Assembly (NCBI GenBank): GCA_013398955.1
Contig: VWPU01019321.1
Location: forward strand, 39,511 to 103,510
From: Callaeas wilsoni
Lineage: Eukaryota; Chordata; Aves; Passeriformes; Callaeidae
DNA length: 64,000 nt
Reading direction: 5' to 3'
Within the stretch, counting starts at the first letter, position 1. The number at the start of each line of letters is the position of its first letter. A model generated the notes under the pieces. It had not been told where the DNA came from. It worked only from the letters and a program-made list of their open reading frames with translations, and did no database searches. Both the position numbers and the translations under genes were made by a program. Shown here one piece after another: positions 39,301 through 54,300 of this stretch.

Positions 39301-42300
39301 ACCTCCTCCTTCCTGCTTAGCTGAATCTGATGTTGAGCTGTATGCAGCAATCAGATGCATGTGCTTGAAGCTGCCTCAAGAAGCCTTTTAGCACACAAGG
39401 AACGTCAGTGACTCGGTGCTTGTCAAACCTCTGAAGTCAATGAAATGATGTGTAGTCATAAGGAAAGAAAATCTCACTTATTGTAGCTCAAAAAAGAAAT
39501 TGTGTCTGCTAACAGAAGTCTCTGAAATACAAAATGGCTGTGAGTGTAACAAAGAAGCCCTTAATTTTTAAAAAATAAAGGTGAAATAACAAAAGAGAAT
39601 CTGACAGCTCTACAGCTAATAAGCTAATGCGTGCACAGCTTTGAATAGCTGGATTGCAATGATTGTTTACAGATTTTCTATAAATACTTTCCAGATTTCT
39701 CCTTCATTCGCTCTGGCCGTTTTTATGATGTGTTGAATAATCACATATTTCTCATCAGTCAAGTGAAAGGAGGCTGACAGTAACATGGAAACTGTGGGTG
39801 GATTGCAAGGTCAGGGAGGCCTCGTGGGGCGAATGGGAAGTGGGAAAGAAGGGAGAGGTTCAGCACTAGGCTGAATCAGAGAAGCCAAAAAGTATGAAAT
39901 AATCGCATAGAAGACTCATTTCTCTCCAGACTTCATTTCTTAAGAACAGTGCCTTGCCATCCACTGCAGCAGTCCCCAGTGAGCGCTGAAGGTAAATGTG
40001 GGAGGGCTTGGGGTGTCTGGCTGAGGACAGTTGCTCGAGGTTTGAGCAGCCCCTTGATTTAGACAGGCACATTCAGAGTCGTGTGACTGGAATCCAAACA
40101 CACAGAGGCATGTCCGCATCGCTGATACCCGAGTGGTAAACCACAGCCATCATGCACTTTTAACCTCATCACCTGCTCTCTGTCCAGCAATTCTTTTCCA
40201 GCAGGACCTTTCCGTGGCTGTCCAAACCTCTGCACAGGTGCAAAAGGGCACTGCTCTTTCTGAAAACCATCATCCACCAAAACAAAAGATTCTTCATGTC
40301 CTCAGCATCATGCTGGTTTCAGATCCAGGATTTAGTATGGGCAACTGGTTTAAAATCCTCAGTGGTGGAAGTGCTGGGCAAGGAAGGAGGGCACAAAGTG
40401 GAGCTCAGAGGAGATAGGCTTTGCTGCTTGTTTTAATCCCATCTCACAGCTGAGAATTTGCCCTTTCCATTTCCGCATTTGTTTATGACATGGGAAGGTT
40501 GAGAGGTGCTAGGACGTACATTTTTATTTCATGTGCAAGAATTCTTTGCAGGAACCCCTCAAACATATCAGTTATAACTTCTTCTTACCCTACTTACATC
40601 TACATTTCATAACAGAGTCATTTTGACTACAACAAAAAGCTTTTCTATATCAGAAATGTCAAAAACAGGTGTTACAAAGGAAAAACAGTTCTTCCTGAAA
40701 ATTATTTTGACGAGAGAGAAACTTCACATAAAGCAAACCTCTATCACAACCTGGTATTTTATTTCTAAAGCTCTTAATACACTGCAGACATCTTGTGCTT
40801 GACAGTTCCTGGGTAGGAAATTTTCCTTCCAGTCACTATCAAGCATAAAACATCTGCCACCAGCACAGACTGATCCCCGCTATTGACAATCCTTGTGTTT
40901 TGGAACATCTTCCAACAGGTGCTTTCAGGCTTAGCTGAGACATTTCTTTCTTCCAACACAGAATATCCGCTGGAAACACTAGGGAGATCCAGGGACATAC
41001 CAGCACTTTAAGGGACAATCTCCGAGTTCTGATTGCCAAGCAGACACGTTTTCTTTGGGTTCATTTCCTTGCATATTGCTATTACATTATGGCTCTGAGA
41101 CTACAGGCATTTCATGACAGATTGAGGCAGCATGTAGCTGGCTTTGGAGGAGAAAGACATGGGTGTATCAGTAGTAAGCATCAGTGCCATATCATTTGCA
41201 GTGGGAGTACTTTTTTTTAAATCTTGGTCTATTTTAATGTTGTAAATAGGGAAAGCATATGTTGTTATGTAACTGGAAGAGTGAACCTAAGAAATAACCA
41301 TGCAAAACCACTTCAGGAATACTGAGTTCCTTGGCTTTGTGGTGATGCTGCAGGGTCTTCTTTGCAGAAATGAATAGCCCTTTTTTTCCTCACATGGCCT
41401 GCTCTTACAGTGGGAAAGAGTTGTTGTTGCCCACCTGGAAGCCCAGAGCTGCACAGTGAGCACTACAGTTTAGCCATGTTTTTGCACTCTGTGCAGAAAC
41501 ATTTTGTTTTGCAGAAAGGATGGTTAATGTAGAAGGGAATTTTGCTCATATTTGAAAAAGCCCAACTATTCCAGACTATCTAGGTTTCTCTCTTTGCTTT
41601 CCTACTGAGTTTAACCCAAAGGCTGGGCCTCAGTTTCCACTTCTGTTTGCCTGGGATAATTTTGTTTTACCATCTTTATACAAAACCTTGAGCTTTGAGG
41701 ATGAAAATAGTCAACTCTACTTATGTCTCAAGCACAATTATTTTATTTGAACAAGAGTTTTGAAGCGGAAGATGGCTGAAACAAAAGATATGCTGGCCAA
41801 TTCGTCAAGTGAATTTGTTTATTTCTTTCCCAGTCATCTCTTTTCAGGCAACATCTGGATACTCTCCAGGAGACTAACTGCTGGAGACAGCTTGGATTAA
41901 ACCATATGCATGTATTATTCAACATAATGGCAGTATTGGGGAACGCTACACTTTGAAGGGTCTGGCAGAATTGAATGCTAAGTAAAATGGGGCATTGCTG
42001 GGTCAGAATAGATAACTCAAAAACATTTTGATCTATAACAAAAGATACATATAAATGTTGAGCAGATGTGTTCACAAAAAATGGCAATGGTACAATTGTG
42101 TGTTTGCAGAAGAAGATTTATATTTTCAGTCTGTAAGCTTAGTTCTTCTAAAAAGCACAATTTTCTTTATTTTCAGGCTGCAGCTAAATTGAGTTTGGCC
42201 ACCTCTTTTTCTAATTTACCCTGTAGCTGTTTTCACCTTTAAAAAACCCACCACTTTAGTTTCCTGGGCACTCTACTGACCCATGGTTATGAATTGTGCA

Positions 42301-45300
42301 TTCAGAAGATTTTTTAAGCTAAAAAGCTGAGAATAGACAAGGGAGGAAGGTAAATGGAGGCTCAGAAAAAATGTCTTACCTGGCAGACTTTGAGCAAAGA
42401 TGACAACAGATCCCCATTGCCTGAGCTTCTGCAGCTCCTTTGCCCTTTGCCCTGTAGTGGCTAAGATGTACCTGAAAATAAAAAAAGAAAATGCAAGGGA
42501 GTGAGAGAAAAAGCGAGGTGCATACAAGTAATTTTCCTTCACTGAAGCAGGCTACCGACGCCCTGACAGTAAGAACACCAGCAGGACTCACTATGTCCCC
42601 TCTCATCTTGGAGCCTCTTGGTATACGCAAGCTGCTTGTGTTCTGCCTACCTAGCTAAACCTCACCTTCCCCAGTGTGGACACATCTACGTCAACAGAAA
42701 TGGTATTTTGGACCAGTGTAATTTACTTCCATCTGAAAAAAATCTAAGTTATATTCATATAAGTTACTCTTACTCTCATGTGAGGGTATCTGTCTGAAGG
42801 ATTATATCTTACTACAGCTATTTTAGGAAGCTGCTGCATCACTAACCAAAAACGGAGGTGCAAATTCAGTTTGTAGGGCAGAACCCTGTTGCCCAGGCCA
42901 CTTGAACTCGACTGCTACTCCAGGTGTGTACAGGAGAACAACCTCCGGTTCATCTTCGACCATCTTAAACAATTCTCTTTGCAAGTGGTATTTAATGCTT
43001 AATAATTCTTGCATATTTACACAAGGGAGAAACATTTCCATTTGTTTGCATTTCACAGTATCTCAATTCTAAGCTGTCTGGCAACTATGGACATTCATAG
43101 GCTGCCAATTACATTCAGCTTTTGGCAAAAGAAGAAAAATTTGTGTGTGAGGAATATGGCACACAAAATTAATCACCCCACACATATAAGAGCAAAGATG
43201 CTTAGCATTTCCCAGCAGTATGCAGATTTTTTTGAAGTTTCCATTTTTGTTGACATAAGCCCATTTCCTCAGGGAGAAAGTATGTGTTTCACAGACAAAT
43301 GTTATGGCAGGGAATCCTCCCGGGCTGCTGCTACCCCAGCGTGCACAGGTGCAGTCTCTGTAACCCACCCTGCGAAGGAACAGCTGGAGATGAATATTCC
43401 ACGGCAAAGGATGTGTCACTTCAGTCTCATGTCAGCCTCCAGCTGCAGTGCAACATCAGTTTTTTAGACTACATATCTAATGTCAGGGAGAAAGGCAATT
43501 AAAATTCTGGCATTGACGTTGAGACAAAACATTTGCTAGTAAGCAATAGGATATTCAGCCAGAGCCTTATTCCCAAAAATGCATGTGTGCAGGCAAGAAA
43601 TTTTATCTCTGAAACTTTTACCTTTGATCATACAATTGGTCTAATGTTTCACCCATTTTTCAAAATAACACTCCCAAACTACCTACACATCTAAGAAAAA
43701 AAAATTAATGTTGCTTTACAGGTGAACATGAATGGAGCTGGAAAGGGCAGAAACAGCTAGCAGCTGATGGTTCAGAGAGGAGTGCTGCTGGAATTAAATT
43801 GAGCAATAGCTTCCTCACTAATCTGCCACCACACCTGCTCAGTAACAGGATTCCCTGTGCCTCCTGCTCCATCCATAAAATAAATCTGTGGTTCCCTGAA
43901 AATGCACTGATGGTTGGAAATATAAAAGACATGTAGCAACCCTAAGAGAGAATTATTTCTTCAACTAAATATGGCAAGGTACTAGTTAAAAAAATAAAAT
44001 TAACAATAATGCTTAAGCCCTTTCCACCCTGAAAAATAAAGAGAAGTTAAGAGAGGAAGAAAAATGTATAGGGAGAGATTGCAAAAGAAAATTTTGAAGG
44101 AGGCATTTGAATGCAGGCGAAATAAAAGCAAAATAAATCAAAAAAAGGGAATTTGTTCCAAAATTAAGCCAAGAAAGGAGAGACCATAGAGAGATTCGGA
44201 AAATTATGAGTATAAAACTAAACAGAGGTTATGGCGACAGGAAGCCATTTAGTTTTATTATGCTCAGATAACACAGGCTGTAATTGTTCATGAAAGCATC
44301 CAACTGAAGGAAATTTCCATAGACAAGAGGACGTTTCTCAACAAAGAGCTGAGTATCTGAGTAAACACCTCAAGGGACAACCAATGAACACTGGCTTATG
44401 AGCCTCATAAGGCAACACCAAAGTGGGTTTTTCCTTTTCCTTTGCAGCAACGTACCGATGGGGAAGAGAGAAGCATGCGTACCGGCCACGACTGGTTGTC
44501 AGCACACAAGCCCTGAGGGGAATTGGTCTGAAAGGAGAAACACAGGCAGTTTTTCAAAAGCACTTGATGGTCTCCAACTGTGCCCAGTGGAGTTTAGTTT
44601 GGCCAGTGGTAACTGTTTGTGAAAAGATCCCTCCCTAAAGTCTCACATGTTAATGGAAAGCAGACATGGAGGGTATGTAAATGCAGACGAATTAGAAACA
44701 AACAGCTCTGGTCAACCGAGGCATCATTTCCTTCGCTCTGGAGTCAAACAAGGTCACAGCGAGTCAACTGCGACACACGGTCAGGAGCACAAGTGATCTC
44801 AGCAGCTCTGGGGAGATTATTCATGGGCTCAAAACCCAGCCTAGGCTGGAGCCTGCAGCTGAGCACAAACTCTACCCAACCCTGTCTTCTCAGCCCCAGG
44901 AAACTCGCTCGTACTTGAATTCTCAACGGCAAAATGAGGATAATAGCATTAAATAAATACACAAATTACTTAAAATACGGGAACAAAAAATTCCGTATGG
45001 TCCTAGCAAACACTGGAAATAATATTCAGAGAGGACTATTTATCTCAGTTTAAACTCGTGAACCTGAAACGTATCCTGGGAAACATACAACAACACAGGG
45101 TAGGAAACAAAAAGTAAAGAAGCAGGAGAATGTTCTTGTCTGCAGGAGATAAGTTAACATCCCAATATTTGAGATAAAGTTCAGCATATGTTTAAGAAAC
45201 TTTCTTCCCTCTGTATTCATATGCCAGAGTTTGTATGAGTAACAAAAAGAAATTTGCAATTTTATAACTAGTTCAAATTCACCTGAGTTTTTCAGGAAAG

Positions 45301-48300
45301 AAGCAAAGAAACTAAAACCAACTGGAAAATCATAATGACTGCCAAAAAGAGGCACAAAGGGTTTTTTAATTGAATGTTTGGAAGCAGAATTTCGGCTAAA
45401 ATTGTGATTAGTTAACTAAATGTCTCTGATAAATCTGAAAGTCCCATCACTTTTATCTCTTTACTGTAGAAGGAAATAAAAAAAATTCTGCTCTTACAAA
45501 ATTTGTAAGCTGAAAGCTTTCCTCAACAAACAGAGGTTGTTAGACAAATAAATACATTGATATTTCAAAGAACATAAAAATAAGTACCAATAGGATTCCT
45601 GCCAAGCATAGAGAAAAGTGCTCTGATTCAGTTTGGTTCATTGATAGCCTGATCAGTGCACATAGCTATTGTTTTAGCTTGTTTTCCTTACCTTGGAGTG
45701 AAGTAGTTTGGTTTCTTTTTTCCTCCTTCTGTGATAATTATTTTTGACAGTTTCACTGTTTATATGTTAAACTGAGAAACTGTTAATTGAAATAAAAAAT
45801 GAGTCACTGTTTCCAGCAAGTTTTTGCCAATGTTTTGATCTGTGTCAATCTGAGCTTAATTATTAAGTTTTCTTTAAAGGAAGAGGCAAAACTGTATATT
45901 TTAATTTGGCCCCATGCAAATACTGTGCTCCACAGACATACATCAGTTTAAGAATATGAAACGCCTCTAAGTAGGGTTGAAAATGTACTTAGTGGCTATG
46001 TACCAGAGACTTATGGTTAAAAATAATGCCAGTGAGAAAATACATCCTCTTTTTTGTATTTTTTTTTTTTTAAGAGAAGGATATGAGAAGCCTTTACAGC
46101 CTTTCAGCAGATATGATTAACCATGATATATGGTCTATCACTAATGATGCTGCCAAAGTCAGCGTCTCTCGGCTGTGAGAGGGAAATCACGTGGAAAGCC
46201 AACTGTGTGTCGTAGGCAAAGGGCAGGCTCTGCGCCCTGTAGCCATCCACACATTCCCCTGGTGTCTGCTCTACAAATACGCATCTGCTGTCATAAACTT
46301 GCTCGGGTATTCCATAGAAATTCCTCTGTGATTTTACTGTTAATGCACAAATTTGGCTTGGCAGCAATAGACTCTGGGATAGCAGAAGTGCAGGGGAAGA
46401 TTTTCCCACATGTTTACGAGCCTGGGGTGTTTGTGTACATGAGAAGGAATTAGGGGGCAGAGGGGGAAAATAGAAAAAAACCCCTTTATTTCCACAAAGG
46501 AAAAATAATAAAATAAAAAAAGAAAATCATCCTGGGGGTGCTTAAGGAAGCTGACAACTGTTGTAGAAATCTGTCTCAAGAAGGCATTTTCACAGCAAAT
46601 TTAAATGGCTCTACAAAAAAAGACATGTCTAGTTAATATACATGTCAAAATATATTTGAAAAGATACAATTATTTGAACGGAAGACACAGCACACAGTCA
46701 TGGGCCAGTGACATCACTGGACTTGGGAAGAGAGCAGCTTGCAGCTTTCCTATGCTGCAACAAATTTCTTTCTTTTTTTCTTTTCTTGCATTTGTTTTTT
46801 TCCAAATTAGGATAGCTCCAAGACCTTTACGAAACTGTTTGCAAAACAAGAGGCACACAGCCCCACTCCTGAATGCTTTTGCTGTCCTTGGAAGTGAAAC
46901 ACTCTTACAAGCAGTGGAAAGCTCATAGAATCAGGAAGAGCAGAAATTTCAACCTACTCCTTCCACTAAGCTCCTGGCTATTCCCAAAAGCAGCTAAATT
47001 TTCCAGTTTTGCCAGTAACTTTCAAGCTTCTATTGATTTATAGGCCCCTGAGTGTTTTCTCTAACTCCTACATAAGTGGAGGAGCCTGACAAAAATGAGT
47101 AGTAAAGCATATCAGCCTTTTCTAAATCAGCACAGACTAAAAAGCAGATCTCCCAGCAATCTTTTGCAGGCACTACCAGTCTGCTGCTCAGCAGCAGTGC
47201 CACTGCACAGCACGTTTGAGCAGCGGGCTGCCCCTCACCACCCCCAGCCCCTCCCTGTGACCGTATCCCGCTGTCCACATGTTGTCTGTGTACCGCTGGA
47301 GGACACGTGCTTCCCAGCATGAAGCTACATCTCTCTTGTGGAACACTGAGCTGCTCACCCCTGGTCATGGACACCACGGACATGGAACGCTCACCCATCG
47401 CAGTCATCACTGCATCAGTCTCTTAAGCCTTTGAAACGTCTCATTTTCCTTTCCTCTCTAGATGCAACAACACATTCAACGCATTCATGATTTCTATGCC
47501 TTCCTTTGGGCTGCTTTACTGTTCATACTTTCTGTCTGTTTGTGCTGCTCTTTCCTGGGCATGCTCCAAAATACCTGTCAAAATGAGGTGCTCTAAATCA
47601 GCATGCCAGGCAAAGGCTTAGGCTAAAGCCTAAAAATGAGGACAAGGTGCAGGTTTTCCATCACTGCTGCCTTGCCATGGGCATTCTGGGCTTTGTTCAA
47701 GGACAAACTATTGTTCAACTATGGAAAATAAACTCTTTTAAAAATCTTTTTGAAAGCAGCTTAACATATAGATTTCTGACTAAAAGACAGTTACAGGGAT
47801 TATATATGAAAACCGTGTGCACTGAAGATATCTTTCTGGTTAAATGAATCCAAGAATCACTTGTACTGATATGAGACCTCTGCAATCAGCCAAGCAGACT
47901 GTAGAGCTGAAGAATAACTTTGTGAAACAGAACAGAAGAAAATCTCAGTGCTAATGAGTGAGAGGAACTGGAACCTTAAAGAAATATTTTCTATCTCTTT
48001 TCTCTGAAAAAGGATAACTGAGATGGAATGGTTATTTTGGTAGAAGGCTAGCCAGGTATGAATGGCAGCTCCTGGGTGTGATAGGAGGGCTGAGGGAGGA
48101 CAGTCAGCTTCCAGAGAATTGTCACTTGGAAGCAGCAGACAAAAGTGGATGTCTGTCTCTTAAACAAATAGCTAAATACTGTTTTCATGCATGCTGCTTA
48201 TAGCTCAATGTGCATTTAAAGAATTTAAGGCGTATTTTTCACAACCTATAGCATAAATATACAGCAATAAAACTTTGACACCGTATTACCATATCAGATA

Positions 48301-51300
48301 CTGAGCACAGTTTCTGAAAAATATGTATATTAAAAATATTAGAACCATTTCCTTGGGACAAGAGGAATCTTCATACCACACACCCAGAAGGTTATACCTT
48401 TAGGGAAAAAGACAAAAAAATCCTTAGTTTGACATTTTTTCTATTTAAAAGTCTATCTATCTTCCTCCGTTGCCCTCTTTCCATACCTCCCTCATTTACC
48501 CATGAAACTACTGAATTAGCAGGACTTTAACCAACTAATTAACTACAGTTGTTGCTATAGTTTTCTCCTGCTGCATTTCATTGACTGGTTTTGCTCTGTT
48601 GTTCCCCAACATTGTTTAAGCCATCTGTCCTAGGTATTGCAATTCAAAGTTATTGTTTGCTTGCACAGGGAATACAAAACTTTTAGTGGGCAAATTTCAC
48701 CCAGACAAATTATTTTCTCAAATTGGTACAAATCAGTCAACAATTTGAGGCATTAGCATCCCATGAATCCTGGCATTGGCCATTTAACATCTGAGCCCAG
48801 GAGGCTTTCTGCTGTGCTCCCAACATCCCCATGGTGAGGAGCATCCCTCTTGGTGAGGAGGCAGCTCCGCACCACAAAACAGTCAGTGCCACCAAACTGT
48901 CTGCCCAGTGCTGAAAATCCTCCATGCTCAGACAGTTATCATTAAAGTCCTTGAAACTGAAGCTACAATTCAAACTCTTCAACAAGAAAAAAAAGAGAGA
49001 AGAAAAATAAATTTCTCCATCAATTTAACTCTTTTCTGACTCTTGGGTAAGCTTGTTTGAAGTTCCCTCATCACCTTCAATCACAGCTAACTGAAGTCTC
49101 CTGTATGTTTATAACCCCATTTTCCGATTTACAAAGGGAAGCACAATGCACTGGGATTGCACTGGAGCAAGTAATAAATGACACTATATAAAATACAATA
49201 ATGACTCGAAGAGAACATGAAGGCAATTCAGCAATTGCTTAGTGAGTTCAAGGAGCACTCTTCTGACGTCCTCAGCTGCACATAATGATAGAGTTCAATA
49301 TCTTTTGTACTCTAATGAGAATTATAAAAAAATTATTGCATTAAAAAAAAATGCAAAAGGAGAGTTCACCTATTATAAACATAGATCATGCTGCAGGCAA
49401 ACCTCATTTTTATATCATATTAACAAGAAAATTTTTGTGCTTATTACCGTAAGGGTACTTCTTCATTGTAAAAAATGAAGTATGCACATTGGTATACAAT
49501 TATACTCAGTATTGTTAAATAATTCTTTGCTCCTGAGCAGGCACCTGAACTTTGTGATCAGCAATGACTGAAGGTGAGGCACTGTGATCAGTCAGTGACA
49601 GGCTATCTTTTTTCCTCAGCACACGGCTGTATTGCCATTTGCTCTCCTGGAAATCCTTGCCTTGCCACATCGTTACCCAGCAAAGAAGAAGGGATTGATC
49701 CTACTGGGATTTGTCGCTTTTCTGTATATCAGTTGGTAAGAATTTAAGTATTTTTTCTTCAAGTAATCTACTTTGCAAAATAAGGCAAAATTCTGCACTT
49801 TAGATCTAAAGTTCCTACCCGGACACATGGAAGACAGCAGTCTGATCTGTGGAGATACCATTTAAACTTAAGCTGACACCCAGGGAAACTATTTCCAAAT
49901 GTAGGAAAGGTGGGTTTCCTCAAACACAATACAGGTCCTGAGACCTTACATAGTGTCCCCTGCTCTTGTAAGGCCTCTTATAGGAAAGTAACTAAATCGC
50001 CATAAACTCAGGGATAATTTGAGTAATTTCTTCTAGACTGGAATTTTTATTTCTACCGATACCATCGAATTTACCTCCACTCACTGTCCTGCTCACTGCA
50101 AAAATGCCATTTCCCAAAAGGTCTGGGGGTCATGGGAGCAGGAGGGGAGTAAAAGTCAGTTTAGTGTTTGGCAAGGACACATGGCTGGTTTTAGAAACTT
50201 GAGACAGAAAACAACACTCAGAGCCAGGTGCACAGTGGTGAGTAGTGAGGAGGCATCTGCCCCACCACCACCTCCCACTCCACCAGTGGACACTGCCCAC
50301 ATTTCCAGCAATGCACCAGTTGATCCCCAACCTGTTGGAGAATGGTCCTGAGAGAATAAACTCTATTTAATCAGCACCTCCCACAGCTCATAGCCATCTG
50401 CCCAGCTGCTCTGTGTGTGTCATGCACCCCTGGAGTGGGTTTGCTCGTTGCATCCCGGCTGCAGTGCTGGGATATGGAGGCACCGCCACTCCATGTAACC
50501 ATGGGCAGCTGCCAACACTTCAAAGCTCTCACAGGATGCCTTCTAGTGAGACCCAGCTCAGGAAGGGGTCTGTATAATTTCAGGGTATGCTGTGATACAA
50601 CTTTCCAGAGTTGAGGAAACGTCCAGGCTCTAGGGTGGAGAGTAGAGAACATCTGTATAACATCAAGAGGATACTGGTCAGCGAGGAAGTGACTTGTCCT
50701 CATGTAAAGACTTCTGAGAAGCCACTGGAACTATGAGGAAACCCATCCTTCCCATTCTGACTCACCAGTTCTTACTCTCGGCTAGAGACCATCTTCGGCC
50801 CAGTGAGTGAAAATCTGAAATAGAGAATAAACTGTTCAGATCAAACACTTGACTGACTTGAAACCCATCAGAGTGGCTGTGGAAGCAGGGGACTTCACTG
50901 CTACCTTACATAAGCAAATTAATAGCCATTTATTCTAATCCAGCCCAGAACCTAATAGGATTACGACCGTGGCTTCCTAAATTCCTTTTCTCTGTTCTCA
51001 TTCACCCAGTTGCTTAAACCCAGCTTTGTTTTGCTTGTCTTACAACTACATTTGGGTTTTACTGTCTTTGAGACCAGACTGCTGTTACAGCCATGTGTGC
51101 TGTGCTTTCCTCTAAAATCCCTATCAGCTGAGCAATTTCATCCTTCAGGAGATATGGCTCATATCAGGACCTGAACCCACACCAAAGGATGAAGACCAAC
51201 ACAAGCACTAACACATTTGAGACCTCCCAGTATCTTCTGGGAGTTGGTGCTGTATTGTGTTGCCAGGGTCCTGAGTGGAAGGTGGTCCCTTAGAGTGCTT

Positions 51301-54300
51301 GTCCCCTTTGTGCCAGGGCCCTAATGACTGGAGAAAAGATATTAGGATGTCAATACTGTTTCTAAATCAGCAAGGAACCTCCTGCCTGCTTTCTTTTTGC
51401 CTCCACTTCGTGGTTCCCTGCAAACCACAGGCAACATCTTTCAACCAACAGAAAAAATTTCTGGCCTGCGCGCTGAAATTTTAACACACATACATATTTT
51501 ACTGTTGGTGCTGCAACCTGGTGATTTAATAGCCCCATTTGGACACCATATGTTCCACACGCAACAGAGTCCTTCCTCTAAGCCTCTCCTTGAACCGTCA
51601 CTGCCATCGCTGCAGTGTCGATGGGCTGAGAAGTGACCGGTCCCTCCGAGGCAGCTGAGAAACTGAGCAGCCAGTTACACCTTGCACCAGACACCTGCCT
51701 CTGAGCAGGGTTTCACTGTGGCTTCGAACACCCTGCACAGTCATTTATTTGGGTTTGAAAATACGGGTTGGAGTGCTTCATATGAGACACACCAGCTGGC
51801 CGAACTGCATCAAGGTAATCTAATTCCTCGTTATATAAAAGACAGGTGGTTGTCACTCTCTGTTTTACTGTTGGAGACACAATATGAAAAGAGGAGTACT
51901 GTGCAGTGAAGAACACATGCTGACATTTGCACAGGCTCCACTTAGCACCCGGACTTCCGTATTTCTGCTCAGCCTCTCGGGGGCCTTTCCTGCAGGCTTT
52001 TATTTATTTATTTATTTTAAATTACTTAGGTCTTTCACAGCTCTGTTTGTTAGATGAAGGAATCTTGAATCATGAAAATGAGTTCCTGCATTTAAATATT
52101 TCCATGCTCAGTCCAGGCAGCTCTACTATCAATCTCCTCCATTTTTTCACTCTATTCCTTAGGTGAGGATTAGTATATCTCAATTTACAGGCAAGACAAA
52201 ACCACCTTATTATGCCCCACTCCTTCCTTCTTTTACTAGAGAAAGGAAGAAGCATCTTTTCAGCCTTTTATTTTCCTCCTTAGCATTCTCCCATTCCTCA
52301 GCGTCATGACACAGTTTCAGGATAGCATGGCAGCCCATTTGTCACTTCTCTTTGAGGCATGGTGCTCAGTGTAAGGTAGGAGGCCGGGTGCCATCAGAAA
52401 AAAATTGCGATTGCATTCCCATGTTAGCACTGGATGTGGAAAGTATGGCATAATCCTCAGACATAGTTTTTTAAATAAAGAATTAAACCTTTTAGGACCA
52501 CTTGGACCCAAAAGTTTGTTTCAGGGAAGTGCCGCCCTTGTTAAAATGGCACATCCTGATAACAATCAGTGAAGACCTACCCTATATCTTAAGTTATTTT
52601 TTTAAAAAAGTATTTTTTCCTATACTTAATAGATAAAGATCACTTTTATATTCTTAAGTTCAGGCATTCTCTACAAATCACACTTAAGAGTCATAAACAA
52701 TGAACTGCCAGGCACTACAAGACATTTTCTGAGAGAACAAAGAAGGCAGAAAGAGAGGGCACAATCAGAAGAAAAGAAACCCTATAAAGCAGGCATATTA
52801 ATTCTCTTCCTTTTCCTTCTTTTCCAAACCATGCTTTGCAAACAGCTCTGGCACAAAAGGATGAAGCAGCTACATCTGTTTCCCACCTAACCATTCCTCT
52901 TCTTTTCCTCCTCTTACAAAAGAAAAGGTGCTGGAGAATTCCCCTTGCTGTCTCACCTTCTGAAAACTTCTTTCCACTCCCCAAAACAGTGGTCAACAGC
53001 AGAAGGATTGAGACAGGGAGGAACAGCTCCGTGTCTCCACAGACTCTAGGGATCTGGATAGGGGCTGAAAAGCTGTTGTAACTAAAGAGCAAACGTGTGA
53101 GAGCTTATTTGAATAAGCTTCACTTAGCATAGACAAGTGCACATCCCTGTTCCTGAACATTTTGCTATTTTACTGTGCTTTTAGTGCTGTTAATAGCTAA
53201 TGCCACCAGGGTAACAGCAGAATATTGTGTGCATTTCAACTTGCACTGAAACCCATCTAATTTAGCAGTGGCTCAAGTGTGCTTCACAGCAAATAGCCCA
53301 AGTGCCGAGGAGATGTATCGACAGCTGAGCTAATTTTCTCTGTATCAAGTCTGTTTTGATAACTCAGCCCTTCAGGAGCTAGAAATTTTGAAGTGGTTCT
53401 TCTAACTGAATGGTTCTAACCAAAGGTAATTTCTCTCCTTCCTTGCCTAGGGTCCTGTGGATTTATTCTGTAACGGGTGAGTGGGTATATCCCCTCTTTG
53501 CTTTGTTCAGCCCCTCTGGGCTAGCAGCGTTTTTTGCCGGTAGCCTTGCTGTCATCGTCTCCTTCTACAACTTTGGAGAGTTCCTCAACCGTATGATATG
53601 GGGTCAGTCCAAGTTTTCTTCATTACTTCTATGCATATGAAAAAAAAACCCCAAAATGAATTGCTGTGATTGCCCAGGCAGGCAGGCAGGGAGAGGAAGG
53701 GGGCATGAGTGCACTGGGGAAGGTGTTGGGGTGGTGGTGTTTGGCTGTCAGCGACTGTCGGGTCCTACCCACGTGCTAACAAATAGAGAACAAATTGGAG
53801 CAGGGATCCCAACTCTACCAGACAAAGGTTGGACCAGCTTCCTCTAATTTGGCTCAAGAAGCACCTCTTACCAGCATAATCACTGGATTTTGAATTCCTG
53901 CTCAAAGAAAGGTCCAGAGAAGCCACATGTCTCGGGCTAAAACTCTCACACCTGCATCACGTGTTGTTTGTCAGACTAGGGAATAGCAGTGTTTACTGCA
54001 AATTTACGGGAATGCATTAGTGTATCCAAGCAAAAGCACTGCAGCAGCAGCTCCATGACTAAAACAGCACTTCAGAAAATTTTACAAACTGTTGAGAATT
54101 TCTCCCTGCTGCTTTGGTAGTGATATAACCAGCAGTGACCTAAAAAGATGAAAGGCAGTTTCCTTGGACAAATGGGCAGTTGGAGGGAGGAAAAAAAAGT
54201 AGTTTAGGAGAGCATTTTTAACAAGTGGAAGAAAGAGAGAACTGAGGAAGCACCTTGGGCGTTTGGCATGGGATATTATTATTATTGTTATTATTATTAT

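Noticed and set aside
43009..43467. 152-codon + strand open frame in ADTRP intron 3
   Set aside because: No domain, overlaps an open frame on the other strand, not flanked by convincing splice sites.
46925..47045. Possible antisense CR1 start (CTCATAGAATCA)
   Set aside because: Only the first dozen bases resemble CR1; what follows does not.
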